DNA of 64,000 nucleotides from Oceanibaculum nanhaiense (GCF_002148795.1 NZ_MPOB01000003.1:310001-374000); one strand, 5' to 3'; shown: positions 54,460 to 62,690, counted from the first letter of the stretch. The notes: a model not told the origin generated them from the letters alone. Translations and numbers: made by a program.

Positions 54460-55155
54460 TCAGGAAATCAGGGAGGGTTGCGCCCGGCGGGGCGGCAGCC
54501 GCGCCAGCAGCCCCTCCCCTTCATTGCGCGGATTGCCGACGGATCTGGACACCGGCCAGGCCTCCATCCGCTCGGCCGGAAAGGGCACCAGCAGATGCTG
54601 GGCCGCTTCCTTCGGGCCGTGCAGCCAGAGATCGTAATGCACCGGCGAAACGATCACCGGCATCCGATCATGGATCGGTGCCAGCAGCGGATTGGCGGCG
54701 GTGGTGATGAGGCAGACCGTGAGCTGAATCTCGCCCTCCGGCGCGCGCCAGGCCGACCACAGGCCGGCGATGGCGAAACCCGGTTCGTCCTTCAGGCGAA
54801 TGGCATAGGGCTGCTTGCCGCTGGCCATCTTCCGCCATTCGTAATAAGCGCTCACCGGCACCAGGCAGCGGCGTTCCGCGAAACTGTCCCGGAAGGAGGG
54901 CTTCTCGGCAAGGGTTTCCGCCCTGGCGTTGATGAGGTTGGCACCGATGGCGGCATCCTTCGCCCAGTGCGGGATCAGCCCCCAGCGCATGGATGTGAGC
55001 TGGCGTCCACCCTCCCGTCCGGCGGCGCGGATGACCGGGATATCGCTCTGCGGCGCCACATTATAGCGCGGCTGCCAGGGCGCATAATCGCCCGTGGCCT
55101 TGAACAGCCGGCGCATGGCCTCGGGCGCCAGGGTCTGGGCGAAGCGGCCGCACAT
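54460..55155 (-). CDS. SRAP/HMCES-family abasic-site DNA-crosslinking protein
   Basis: 231 residues from the ATG at 55155, chosen because the family needs Cys at position 2 (MCGRFAQT) as the residue that forms the covalent link to abasic DNA. An earlier in-frame start at 55197 would bury it. Other marks are PRYNVAPQSDIPVIR, MRWGLIPHWAKD, LINARAETLAEKPSFRDSF, RCLVPVSAYYEWRK and IHDRMPVIVSP with the active-site His. The protein shields abasic sites in single-stranded DNA. It is divergent from tRNA-Met's neighbourhood with about 170 bases upstream. Confidence 0.95.
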   Translation of the reverse strand: MCGRFAQTLAPEAMRRLFKATGDYAPWQPRYNVAPQSDIPVIRAAGREGGRQLTSMRWGLIPHWAKDAAIGANLINARAETLAEKPSFRDSFAERRCLVPVSAYYEWRKMASGKQPYAIRLKDEPGFAIAGLWSAWRAPEGEIQLTVCLITTAANPLLAPIHDRMPVIVSPVHYDLWLHGPKEAAQHLLVPFPAERMEAWPVSRSVGNPRNEGEGLLARLPPRRAQPSLIS

Positions 55156-55326
55156 TTGTGGCTTGAATCCTCCGACACACAACCAGACAGACAGCATGGA
55201 CCATAACCGCGACCACCGCCATGGCGGAGCGATGGGGGGCCAACGGGCCGACGCGTGAGAGCCAAACGAAAACCGGCGCCCAGTTGCCCAGGCGCCGGTA
55301 AATCGCTGAAATCATTCAGAACTATT

Positions 55327-55403
55327 TGGTAGCGAGGGAGGGACTCGAACCCCCGACACGGGGATTATGATTCCCCTGCTCTAACCAACTGAGCTACCCC
55401 GCC
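55327..55403 (-). tRNA. tRNA-Met (anticodon CAT)
   Basis: A 77-base gene on the minus strand with encoded CCA. The acceptor GGCGGGG pairs with CCTCGCT through two G-T wobbles. The anticodon stem GGGGA/TCCCC closes loop ATCATAA with anticodon CAT (55367-55369), and the T arm is GGGGG-TTCGAGT-CCCTC. The paired first acceptor position indicates elongator methionine rather than initiator; a lysidine-modified Ile tRNA is the other CAT possibility. Confidence 0.93.
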
Positions 55404-55560
55404 GCAGATGCGGTTCCGGCAAACAGACAGGCACCGCCATCTCTGTTTGCGAGGGCATGCGTATAGGCTGGCGACGCGCCACCTGTCAAGTATCCGAACG
55501 CATGTGCGTGCCCTTTCCGGCCTCGCCTTCCGGCTTGGCTGGCGCGGGCAGCGCCCCCAC

Positions 55561-55971
55561 ATGGCTGGTATGGCAAAATTCCCCCTCTTGCTGACGGTCA
55601 TATGCGCCCTCACAGCGCTTTACGCGGTACAGAACGCCCACGCGCAAACCGACAGGCGCAGCCTGATCTACGATCTGCTGGAACAGCGCCAGTCGCGGGA
55701 CCAGTCGCGGGGCCAATTGCGCGACCCGTCCCTGGACCCGGCGCAGCGCGAGCCCATCGAGCGGCTGCCCGAGCGTCCCGCCCTGCCCGATACGATGCGC
55801 GACCCGAACGGTCCGCGCGCGCCAATCCTCTCCCCCGGTACGCCCGACCCGACACGGCCGCGCAGCCCGCTGCTGGACTCGGACCGCCGCCAGCAGGAAG
55901 ACAGGGCGTTCCAGGAACGGCTTGACCGCCGCGAGCGGTTCGAACGCCAGCGCCTGCTGATGGAGCGTTGA
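55561..55971 (+). CDS. Small exported Arg/Pro/Gln-rich protein
   Basis: 136 residues from the ATG at 55561 (or 127 from the ATG at 55570). A signal peptide (FPLLLTVICALTALYAVQNAHA) ends near AHA-Q. The mature part is highly polar and probably disordered, with SRDQSRGQLRDPSLDP, PERPALPDTMRDPNGPRAP and a basic coiled tail RQQEDRAFQERLDRRERFER. No cysteine remains after cleavage. No family recognised. It sits 13 bases before the tandem operator of the HxlR gene; the next genes on this strand are the HxlR regulator and MATE pump, but the operator makes a separate transcript likely. Confidence 0.6.
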   Translation: MAGMAKFPLLLTVICALTALYAVQNAHAQTDRRSLIYDLLEQRQSRDQSRGQLRDPSLDPAQREPIERLPERPALPDTMRDPNGPRAPILSPGTPDPTRPRSPLLDSDRRQQEDRAFQERLDRRERFERQRLLMER

Positions 55972-55984
55972 CCGGTCACCTGAC

Positions 55985-56019
55985 TTGCATTATGCAATCT
56001 ATTAAGTTGCATCATGCAA
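55985..56019. promoter_or_regulatory. Tandem palindromic operator TTGCATnATGCAA x2
   Basis: Two 13-base perfect palindromes, TTGCATTATGCAA (55985-55997) and TTGCATCATGCAA (56007-56019). Their starts are 22 bases apart, about two helical turns, so both would face the same side of DNA. The second ends 13 bases before the HxlR ATG. Presumed binding site for that dimeric regulator, controlling itself and the MATE pump. Confidence 0.72.
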
Positions 56020-56032
56020 GCTGGAGCCGGCA

Positions 56033-56533
56033 ATGGTCCGCACCGATTTTTCCCGCATGCGCTGCCCCGTCGCCCGCTCCATGGAGGTGCTGGGCGAACG
56101 CTGGGCCATCCTGGTGCTGCGCGAGGCCTATTACGGCACCACCCGCTTCGACGATTTCCTGCGCCATCTCGGCATCGCCTCCAACATATTGAGCGCGCGC
56201 CTCGGCAAGCTGGTCGAGCATGGCGTGCTGGACCGCGTGCCCGCGCCGGAGAAGGGCGTGCGCCACGAATACCGGCTGACCGAGAAGGGGCGCGACTTCT
56301 TCCCCGCCTATCTGGCGCTGAAGCGCTGGGGCGACCGCTGGATGGCCGGACCGGAGGGGCCGGTGATCCGGCTGGTCGAGGCCGATACCGGTCACGAGGT
56401 GGCCGCGCCGCCGCTGCTGGACAGCACCGGTGCACCGCTGGCGCTGGAAAATCTGCGTGTGCTGCCGGGCCCCGGCGCCGGTCGGGCGATCCGCCAGCGT
56501 TTCAGTGATGAGCGCTTCGGTAACGGCGAATGA
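56033..56533 (+). CDS. HxlR-family winged-helix regulator
   Basis: 166 residues. The HxlR domain covers about 8-105: MRCPVARSMEVLGERWAILV with the conserved cysteine C11, LREAYYGTTRFDDFLRHLGI, ASNILSARLGKLVEHGVLDR, and the wing HEYRLTEKGRDFFPAYLALK. A longer-than-usual C-terminal extension follows (about 110-166). In several HxlR proteins the N-terminal Cys senses electrophiles or quinones. The gene starts 13 bases after a tandem palindromic operator and overlaps the MATE gene by four bases (ATGA), so it most likely represses its own efflux operon. Confidence 0.93.
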   Translation: MVRTDFSRMRCPVARSMEVLGERWAILVLREAYYGTTRFDDFLRHLGIASNILSARLGKLVEHGVLDRVPAPEKGVRHEYRLTEKGRDFFPAYLALKRWGDRWMAGPEGPVIRLVEADTGHEVAAPPLLDSTGAPLALENLRVLPGPGAGRAIRQRFSDERFGNGE

Positions 56534-57867
56534 CGGTTCTCGCGGCAGCCGCGCCCCCCGCCGAACCTATCTTCTCCATCCTGCGCCGCATCCAGAAACT
56601 GGCAACGCCGACGGCGCTGCTGGCCTTCCTGCAGATCGCCGCGCAGTTGCTGGAAACCTGGATCGCCGCCCGGCAGGGCACGGCGGCGCTGGCCGGCTGG
56701 GCCGTGGTGCTGCCCTTCGCGCTGCTGATGCAGCAGATGTCGGCGGGCGCCATGGGCGGCGGTGTGGTGTCCGCCATCGCCCGCGCGCTGGGCGGCAACC
56801 GCGAGCAGGAGGCCTCCTCTCTGGTGCTGCACGCGGCGCTGATCGCCATCATCGGCGGCGGGCTGTTCGCCCTTGTGCTGGCGGTGTTTCCCCTCACCCT
56901 TCTCGGGCTGATCGCCGGGCCGGTGGCGGCGGAGGCCGCCGCTCCTTATGCGATCTGGCTGTTCGGCGCGGGCGCCATTCCGCTGTGGCTGGCCAACACG
57001 CTGGCCTCGGTACTGCGCGGCGGCGGACGGCACGGGCTGGCGGCCCGCGTGCTGACGCTGGGCTATATCGTCTATCCGCCGCTGTCCTGGCTGCTGGCGG
57101 AGCCGCTGGGCATGGGGCTGGCTGGCATCGGCGCCGCATTCGCGCTGGTGTTCTGGGCCTCGGCGCTGGCGATGGTGCTGGTGGTGCTGCGCGGCGGTGC
57201 CGGGTTCACCCCCTCCTTGCGCATCCGCCCGTCTGGCCCCCTGTTCACCCGCATATTGTCGGTCGGGCTGGTCGCCTGCGCGCTGGCCTCCGTCGCCAAT
57301 CTGACGACCATCCTGGTGACGGCGCAGATCGCGCATCACGGGCCGGCGGCGGTGGCCGCCTACGGCATCGCGGCACGGCTGGAATTCCTGATGATCCCGC
57401 TGGCCTTCGGCGTCGGCTCGGCGCTGACCGCGCTGGTCGGCCGTGCCGTCGGGGCCGGCGACTGGCAGAATGGCCGGCGCATCGCCTGGACCGGCGGGCT
57501 GCTGGCCTTCGCGATGGCGGGTGCCGCCGGCCTTGCCGTCGGTCTCGCGCCGCACACCTTCGCCAGTGCCTTCAGCGACGACCCGGCGGTCATCGAGATC
57601 GCCGCACGCGGCCTCGCCTATACCGGCTTCGCCTTCGGCGGCTTCGGCCTCGGCATGGCGCTCTATTTCGCCGCGATGGGCGCCGGGCGGATGCGCTGGG
57701 CGGTGGTGGCGGCGTTCTCCCGCATCACCATCGCGGTCGGCGGCGGCTGGCTGCTGGCCAATGTCGCCGGTATGGGACTGGAAGGGCATTTCCTCGGCGT
57801 GGCGCTGGGCATCACCGCCTATGGGCTGGTGACCGCCATCGGCGTCAGACCCGGCGTGTGGCGCTAA
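56530..57867 (+). CDS. MATE-family multidrug efflux transporter
   Basis: 445 residues with about 12 helices in two similar halves. Typical stretches include ALLAFLQIAAQLLETWIAAR, LPFALLMQQMSAGAMGGGVV, and in the second half YGIAARLEFLMIPLAFGVGS followed by ALTALVGRAVGAGDW. NorM-like MATE pumps expel cationic drugs or toxic metabolites using Na+ or H+. Start codon overlaps the HxlR stop, so the regulator-pump operon responds to an unknown inducer. Convergent with mnmA, one base apart. Confidence 0.93.
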   Translation: MTVLAAAAPPAEPIFSILRRIQKLATPTALLAFLQIAAQLLETWIAARQGTAALAGWAVVLPFALLMQQMSAGAMGGGVVSAIARALGGNREQEASSLVLHAALIAIIGGGLFALVLAVFPLTLLGLIAGPVAAEAAAPYAIWLFGAGAIPLWLANTLASVLRGGGRHGLAARVLTLGYIVYPPLSWLLAEPLGMGLAGIGAAFALVFWASALAMVLVVLRGGAGFTPSLRIRPSGPLFTRILSVGLVACALASVANLTTILVTAQIAHHGPAAVAAYGIAARLEFLMIPLAFGVGSALTALVGRAVGAGDWQNGRRIAWTGGLLAFAMAGAAGLAVGLAPHTFASAFSDDPAVIEIAARGLAYTGFAFGGFGLGMALYFAAMGAGRMRWAVVAAFSRITIAVGGGWLLANVAGMGLEGHFLGVALGITAYGLVTAIGVRPGVWR

Positions 57868-57868
57868 C

Positions 57869-59002
57869 TCAGGCGGCCAGCGCCTGTTCCTCGCGCAGGA
57901 TCCAGCCGCCGCCCAGCACGCGCTCGCCGCTGTCGCGGTCATAGAACACGCAGGCCTGCCCCGGCGACACGCCATATTGCGGATCGTCAAAGCTGACGAC
58001 AGCGCCCGCCGGTGTCGCCCGTATAAAGGCCGGGATCGGCGCCATGGCGCTGCGCAGCTTCACCAGCACCGGCAGGCCCTCGACCGGCGGATGGGCCAGC
58101 CAGTTCACCTCGGTCAGGGTGACGCCGGGCTTCGCCAGCGCCTCACGCGGGCCGACCACGACACGGTGCGCCTCCGGCTCGATGCGCACGACATAGAGCG
58201 CGTCGGTCGAATCCACACGGCCGCCGATGCCCAGCCCCTTGCGCTGGCCGACCGTGTAATGGATGACGCCGTCATGGCGGCCCAGCACGGTGCCGTCGAC
58301 ATGCACGATCTCGCCGGCCTCCACGGCACCGGGGCGCAGCTTCTGCACCACATCGCCATAGCGCCCGGTGGGCACGAAGCAGATATCCTGGCTGTCCGGC
58401 TTGTCCGCCACCTCCAGCCCGAAGCGCTGGGCGAGAGCACGCACCGCCGGCTTTTCCATGCCGCCCAGCGGGAAGCGCAGATAATCCAGCTGCTCCGCCG
58501 TGGTCGCGAACAGGAAATAGCTCTGGTCGCGGTTGGCATCGACGGCGCGGCGCAGCTCCGCCCCTGCCGGCCCCATCGCGCGCTGCACGTAATGGCCGGT
58601 CGCCAGCACCTCCCCGCCCAGCTCACGCGCGGTCTGCAGCAGGTCGCGGAACTTCACGCGCTGGTTGCAGCGCACGCAGGGGATCGGCGTCTCGCCGCGC
58701 AGATAGGCGTCGGCGAAATCGTCGATCACGGCCTCGCGGAAGGCGCTCTCGTAATCCAGCACGTAATGCGGGATGCCCAGCCGGTCGCAGACCTGGCGGG
58801 CGTCGTAGATATCCTGTCCGGCGCAGCACGCGCCCTTCTTCTGCAGGGCCATGCCGTGATCGTAGAGCTGCAGCGTGATGCCGATCACCTCATAGCCCTG
58901 CTCATGCAGCAGCGCCGCGGTGACGGAGCTGTCCACCCCGCCCGACATGGCGACGACCACGCGGGTATCCTGCGGCCGCTTATCGATCCCGAGAGAATTC
59001 AT
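57869..59002 (-). CDS. mnmA: tRNA-uridine 2-sulfurtransferase MnmA
   Basis: Adds sulfur to U34 of Lys, Glu and Gln tRNAs. The 377 residues contain the ATP PP-loop SGGVDSS at 20-26 and the catalytic cysteines C109 ([12 protein letters not shown], also C112) and C208 ([12 protein letters not shown]). GATGHYVQ-like [11 protein letters not shown] and the C-terminal beta-barrel ([20 protein letters not shown]) are present. It is the last gene of the leftward cluster with tenA, fdx, the cysteine desulfurase, iscR and cysE. The desulfurase may supply its sulfur; no tusA-E genes are here. Confidence 0.97.
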   Translation of the reverse strand: MNSLGIDKRPQDTRVVVAMSGGVDSSVTAALLHEQGYEVIGITLQLYDHGMALQKKGACCAGQDIYDARQVCDRLGIPHYVLDYESAFREAVIDDFADAYLRGETPIPCVRCNQRVKFRDLLQTARELGGEVLATGHYVQRAMGPAGAELRRAVDANRDQSYFLFATTAEQLDYLRFPLGGMEKPAVRALAQRFGLEVADKPDSQDICFVPTGRYGDVVQKLRPGAVEAGEIVHVDGTVLGRHDGVIHYTVGQRKGLGIGGRVDSTDALYVVRIEPEAHRVVVGPREALAKPGVTLTEVNWLAHPPVEGLPVLVKLRSAMAPIPAFIRATPAGAVVSFDDPQYGVSPGQACVFYDRDSGERVLGGGWILREEQALAA

Positions 59003-59017
59003 GGGCTGGAATATAAT

Positions 59018-59728
59018 CTATTCCGCGTTCCGGGTCATCGCATCCAGTCCCATCTGCCAGAAGCGTACTTCCAGGCGCGTTGCCTCGGTGAAAGTGCGCG
59101 ACAGGCTGGGAATGCGCGCCTCGCTGCCACGCTGGGCGAACAGCCGGTCCAGCGTGGCGATGCTGGCCCTGGCGACGCCGACATAATCATCGCCGCCATA
59201 GGTCTCGATCCAGTCGCGGTAGGGGTTGCCCTCCAGCTTTGTGCGCGGATCGGCCTTCAGCGCCAGGCCGATCTCCGCATAACCGACGACGCAGGGCGCC
59301 AGCGCCACCTGCAGGTCGAGGATATCGCCGGCCATGCCGCGTTCCAGCACATAGCGGGTATAGGCCATGCAGGCCGGGTCTTCCGGCAGCGCCACGACAT
59401 CGGCCTCGCTCATGCCCCAGCCGGCGCAATAGCGCAGATGCAGGGAGGTTTCAGCCAGAATATGGCCGACCGCATCGTTGGCGGCGCGCATATCCTCCAG
59501 CGATTCCGACTTATAGACCGCCAGCGCATAGGCCCGCGCGAAATGGATCAGGAACAGATAGTCCTGGCCGAGATAGTAGCGGAAGGCCGCCTCCGGCAGG
59601 GTGCCGTCGCCCAGCCCGCGCACGAAGCGGTGATCGGTATAGTCGCCCCAATGCGGCTGCGCGGCGGCGCGCAGGCGGTCGAACAGGCTGCCCTGGGGGG
59701 CCAGCTGCGGGACCAGCGCTTCCGTCAT
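59018..59728 (-). CDS. tenA: TenA-family thiaminase II / aminopyrimidine hydrolase
   Basis: 236 residues, an all-helical fold. The catalytic cysteine is C146 in LAPCVVGYAEIG. Other active-site marks are FRYYLGQDYLFLIHFARAYA and LHLRYCAGWGMSE. TenA salvages the pyrimidine part of degraded thiamine by releasing 4-amino-5-hydroxymethyl-2-methylpyrimidine. No other thiamine gene is next to it; instead it is inserted between fdx (four bases) and mnmA (15 bases) in the sulfur cluster. The CVVGY variant replaces the usual CSWGY-like loop, which may affect specificity. Confidence 0.93.
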   Translation of the reverse strand: MTEALVPQLAPQGSLFDRLRAAAQPHWGDYTDHRFVRGLGDGTLPEAAFRYYLGQDYLFLIHFARAYALAVYKSESLEDMRAANDAVGHILAETSLHLRYCAGWGMSEADVVALPEDPACMAYTRYVLERGMAGDILDLQVALAPCVVGYAEIGLALKADPRTKLEGNPYRDWIETYGGDDYVGVARASIATLDRLFAQRGSEARIPSLSRTFTEATRLEVRFWQMGLDAMTRNAE

Positions 59729-59732
59729 CGGA

Positions 59733-60062
59733 TCAGCCCATCATGTTGTTGGTGCCGGACGGCAGCCGGACGGTGAGGCCGTCCAGCTCCTCGGTCATCA
59801 CGATCTGGCAGCCCAGCCGCGAGGTCTTGGTCAACCCGAAGGCGAGATCGAGCATGTCCTCCTCATCTTCGCTGACTTCTTCCAGCCGATCGTAATCGGC
59901 GGGATCGACGATGACATGGCAGGTCGAGCAGGCGAGCGAGCCTTCGCAGGCGCCCTCGATATCGATGCCGTTGCGATGTGCGACCTCCAGCACGGAAAGG
60001 CCGACCGGGGCCTCGACCTCGTGCCGCGTACCGTCGGGATCGATGAACACCATCTTCGGCAT
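59733..60062 (-). CDS. fdx: Adrenodoxin-type [2Fe-2S] ferredoxin
   Basis: 109 residues. The cluster ligands are C39, C45 and C48 in [14 protein letters not shown], and C85 in RLGCQIVMT, the spacing of Isc-type and adrenodoxin-type ferredoxins. The acidic helix [20 protein letters not shown] is the usual partner-docking surface. In Isc systems it provides electrons for cluster assembly. Next to a cysteine desulfurase and iscR, but the scaffold gene iscU is absent from the cluster. Start at the ATG 60062 gives the normal N-terminus. Confidence 0.95.
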   Translation of the reverse strand: MPKMVFIDPDGTRHEVEAPVGLSVLEVAHRNGIDIEGACEGSLACSTCHVIVDPADYDRLEEVSEDEEDMLDLAFGLTKTSRLGCQIVMTEELDGLTVRLPSGTNNMMG

Positions 60063-60135
60063 GCTGCCTTCCTCAAACGCGCTGTCGATTGTGACGAAAG
60101 AACCGGGTGGGGTTAGGAACGGGTCGGTTTATCAG

Positions 60136-60152
60136 GCACCCTAGATGGGTGC
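60136..60152. repeat. Short hairpin GCACCC-TAGAT-GGGTGC between desulfurase and fdx
   Basis: Perfect six-base arms within the 113-base gap separating the cysteine desulfurase stop from the fdx start. No T tract follows, so it is not a clear terminator. It could mark a transcript boundary or an internal processing site. Confidence 0.4.
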
Positions 60153-60175
60153 AATCCCCGCCATGGCAAGGCCTC

Positions 60176-61288
60176 TCACGAGGCCACTGCCATCGGCCGC
60201 AGCCGCCGGGCGGTCTGCGACCAGGCGGCAAGGAACGCGTCCACATCCGCCGCCATGCTGGTCCAGCCGAAGCTGACGCGGATGGCGCCGCCGGCGATCC
60301 CGGGCGGCAGACCCATCGCCGCCAGCACATGCGAGGCTGTGACCTTGCCCGAGGAACAGGCGGAACCGGCACTGACCGCCACGCCGGCGAGATCGAGCGC
60401 CATGACGATATTCTCCGCCTTCATGCCGGGCAGCGCGATGCAGCTGGTGTTCGGCAGGCGCGGCATGTCTTGTCCGACGATGACCGCCTGCGGCGTCGCC
60501 GCCAGCACGCCCGCTTCCAGCGCGTCGCGCCAGACGGCCAGCGCCTGCACCCGGTCGATATCCGCCGCCACCCGCGCCGCCGCGCCGAAGCCGGCAATGC
60601 CGGGCAGATTCTCGGTACCGCCGCGCAGCCGCCGTTCCTGACCGCCGCCGCGCTGGATCGCCGCCAGATCGAGACCGGGGCGGATATAAAGCGCACCGAC
60701 GCCCGGCGGCCCGCCGATCTTGTGGCCGGAGAGGCTCATCAGATCGACGCCCAGTGCCGTCACATCGAGGGGCAGCTTGCCGGCGGCCTGGATGGCGTCG
60801 CAATGGATCAGCGCGCCATGGCGGCGCGCGATCTCGCGCGCCTCGGTCACCGGCTGCAGGATGCCGGTCTCGTTGTTCGCCAGCATCAGCGAGATGATGG
60901 CCGGGCGGCTGTCTGACGCCAGCAGCGCGTCCAGCGCCCCGAGATCGAGCACGCCGTCCGACGTTACCGGCACGGGCTCAGCCTGCGGATGCACGGCACG
61001 CACGGAATCATGCTCGATGGCGGAATAGAGGATGCGCGGGCGGCCGCTGCCCAGCAGCGCCAGCGCGTTCGCCTCGGTGCCACCGCTGGTGAAGACCAGC
61101 CCGGCAGGATCGCCGCCGATCAGCGCCGCTACCTCGCGCCGCGCCTGTTCCAGCCGCTTGCGGGCGGTGCGACCGGCGGCATGGACGGAGGATGGATTGC
61201 CGCCCTCCTGCATCGCCGCAAGGACGGCCTGCATCGCCTCCGGCCGTACCGGCGTGGTCGCGTTATGATCAAGATAGGTAATGGCCAT
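60176..61288 (-). CDS. Cysteine desulfurase (NifS/IscS-like)
   Basis: 370 residues, PLP-dependent, converting cysteine to alanine with persulfide on the enzyme. It starts with the class signature YLDHNATTPVRPEAM. The PLP lysine is K190 in SLSGHKIGGPPG; H93 (AIEHDSV) and the NNETG motif are in place. The persulfide cysteine is C311 in SAGSACSSGK, in a long-loop group I context. It starts three bases after iscR and belongs to the cysE-iscR operon. Shorter than E. coli IscS (404), like several alphaproteobacterial NifS-like members, so I leave the symbol open. Confidence 0.94.
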   Translation of the reverse strand: MAITYLDHNATTPVRPEAMQAVLAAMQEGGNPSSVHAAGRTARKRLEQARREVAALIGGDPAGLVFTSGGTEANALALLGSGRPRILYSAIEHDSVRAVHPQAEPVPVTSDGVLDLGALDALLASDSRPAIISLMLANNETGILQPVTEAREIARRHGALIHCDAIQAAGKLPLDVTALGVDLMSLSGHKIGGPPGVGALYIRPGLDLAAIQRGGGQERRLRGGTENLPGIAGFGAAARVAADIDRVQALAVWRDALEAGVLAATPQAVIVGQDMPRLPNTSCIALPGMKAENIVMALDLAGVAVSAGSACSSGKVTASHVLAAMGLPPGIAGGAIRVSFGWTSMAADVDAFLAAWSQTARRLRPMAVAS

Positions 61289-61291
61289 TTT

Positions 61292-61765
61292 CTATTCGGC
61301 GGCGGCGCCCATCGTGGGCTTTGGCGCCATCGCGGGCGGAAAACCCGTGGACCGCACCTGCCGCGCCACCACATCCTGCAGGCTGACGGATCCGAGATAG
61401 AGGTGGATCTGGTTGCCCAGCTCCTCCCACAGATCATGGGTCAGGCAGCGCGCCTTGTTGCTCTTGCAGCCAGCCGGCGATCCCGGCGTACAGCGGGTGG
61501 CGCGGATCGGCTCATCGACCGCCAGAATAACATCGGAAACCCGCGTCTCCTCGGGCGTGCGGGCCAGCAGATAGCCCCCGCCCGGGCCGCGCACGCTGCG
61601 TACCAGGCCGCCACGCCGCAGCTTGGCGAACAGCTGTTCGAGATAGGAGAGCGAAATTTCCTGCCGTTCCGCGATGTCGGCAAGCGCGATCGGCTGGCCC
61701 TCGCTGGTGGCCGCCAGATCGACCATCGCCATGACGGCATAGCGTCCCTTGGTGCTGAGCTTCAT
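61292..61765 (-). CDS. iscR: IscR-type Rrf2 regulator
   Basis: 157 residues. The winged helix-turn-helix covers 1-75 (MKLSTKGRYAVMAMVDLAAT, IAERQEISLSYLEQLFAKLR, GLVRSVRGPGGGYLLAR). A [2Fe-2S] site is predicted from C92, C100, C107 and H110 in RCTPGSPAGCKSNKARCLTH. The cysteine spacing (seven, six and two residues between ligands) is wider than the five-five-two of E. coli IscR. It would sense iron-sulfur supply and regulate the operon. It lies between cysE (12 bases) and the desulfurase (three bases). Confidence 0.95.
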   Translation of the reverse strand: MKLSTKGRYAVMAMVDLAATSEGQPIALADIAERQEISLSYLEQLFAKLRRGGLVRSVRGPGGGYLLARTPEETRVSDVILAVDEPIRATRCTPGSPAGCKSNKARCLTHDLWEELGNQIHLYLGSVSLQDVVARQVRSTGFPPAMAPKPTMGAAAE

Positions 61766-61777
61766 GGAAGCGCCTCC

Positions 61778-62488
61778 CTAATTTCCGTCGCGCGACGCCG
61801 CGTGACTGCGCCCGTTGCTTGCCTTTTTCGCCACCGGAGCGGCACTGCCCTCCAACTCCACGACACGCGCCTTCAGCGCCGTTACCTCGCCCAGCAACCC
61901 GTCCAGCGCGCGGGCCACCGGGTCCGGCATATCCACCGAGGTGCCATAGGCGCAGAACGCATCCTCCTGCTTCGACCGGCTGATCGCCACCTGGGCCGGG
62001 ATGCCGACCACCGTGACGCCTTCCGGCACATCCTTCAGCACCACGGCGTTAGCGCCAACGCGCGCGCCCTTACCGACGGTCAGCGGGCCCAGCACCTGCG
62101 CGCCGGAGCCGACGATGACGCCGTCGCCCAGCGTCGGATGGCGCTTGCCCTGATGCAGCGAGGTGCCGCCCAGCGTGACGCCCTGATACAGGGTGACATC
62201 ATCGCCGACCTCCGCCGTCTCTCCAATCACCACGCCCATGCCGTGATCGACGAAGAAGCGCCGGCCGATGGTGGCCCCCGGATGAATCTCGATGCCGGTC
62301 AGCACCCGGCCGATATGCGACAGGAAGCGGCCCAGCAGCCGCCAGCCGCGCCGCCAGGCGGCATTGCCGATGCGGTAGAACAGCAGGGCATGAAAGCCCG
62401 GATAGCACAGCATGACCTCGATCCGGGACTTCGCCGCCGGGTCGCGCGCCATGATGGCATCGATATCCTCACCGAGTTTCTTGAACAT
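61778..62488 (-). CDS. cysE: Serine O-acetyltransferase
   Basis: Makes O-acetylserine from serine and acetyl-CoA, the step committing carbon to cysteine. The ATG at 62488 ([13 protein letters not shown]) gives 236 residues; in-frame ATGs at 62503 and 62569 are longer alternatives. A helical N-terminus ([20 protein letters not shown]) is followed by the left-handed hexapeptide beta-helix: [60 protein letters not shown]. The C-terminal tail is long and polar. First gene of the cluster with iscR and the cysteine desulfurase, coupling cysteine supply to sulfur mobilisation. Confidence 0.96.
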   Translation of the reverse strand: MFKKLGEDIDAIMARDPAAKSRIEVMLCYPGFHALLFYRIGNAAWRRGWRLLGRFLSHIGRVLTGIEIHPGATIGRRFFVDHGMGVVIGETAEVGDDVTLYQGVTLGGTSLHQGKRHPTLGDGVIVGSGAQVLGPLTVGKGARVGANAVVLKDVPEGVTVVGIPAQVAISRSKQEDAFCAYGTSVDMPDPVARALDGLLGEVTALKARVVELEGSAAPVAKKASNGRSHAASRDGN

Positions 62489-62562
62489 TGCCCACCCCAG
62501 CATGATATAGTCCCGGCCCGCCAAAGGATGCGCCGGGCCATGCGGCCAGCGCGGCCGGCAAG

Positions 62563-62614
62563 CGCACACTTAGTCGATATAGAATGTCCCAGTTATGCGA
62601 TCAAGTATTGTGCG
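62563..62614. promoter_or_regulatory. Long imperfect inverted repeat in the cysE-hydrolase divergent promoter
   Basis: Left arm CGCACACTTAGTCGATATA; the reverse complement of the right end reads CGCACAATACTTGATCGCATA. The outer six bases (CGCACA/TGTGCG) are perfect, with ACTTAGTCGAT against ACTTGATCGCA inside. It starts about 75 bases upstream of cysE-iscR and spans a 52-base region. A regulator-binding site, possibly for IscR, is inferred from position only. Confidence 0.4.
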
Positions 62615-62690
62615 CCGCTTTTACGGGAAACAGCGGTGCAAGTCCGACTCCATTGGTCGGCTTAATGCGGGCACCACGCATATGAGGAGA
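62615..62690 (+). promoter_or_regulatory. Structured 5' leader of the alpha/beta hydrolase gene
   Basis: Potential stems: CCGC (62615-62618) with GCGG (62633-62636); CCGAC (62644-62648) with GTCGG (62656-62660); and GGTGC (62635-62639) with GCACC (62671-62675) enclosing the second hairpin. GAGGAG follows before the ATG at 62702. It has a superficial GGTGCAAGTCC resemblance to cobalamin riboswitches, but the rest of that consensus is missing. Confidence 0.35.

Noticed and set aside
62615-62675. Possible cobalamin riboswitch (GGTGCAAGTCC)
   Set aside because: Only this short match exists; the CCCGCCACTG-type continuation and the upstream conserved box are missing, and the gene downstream is a plain hydrolase.
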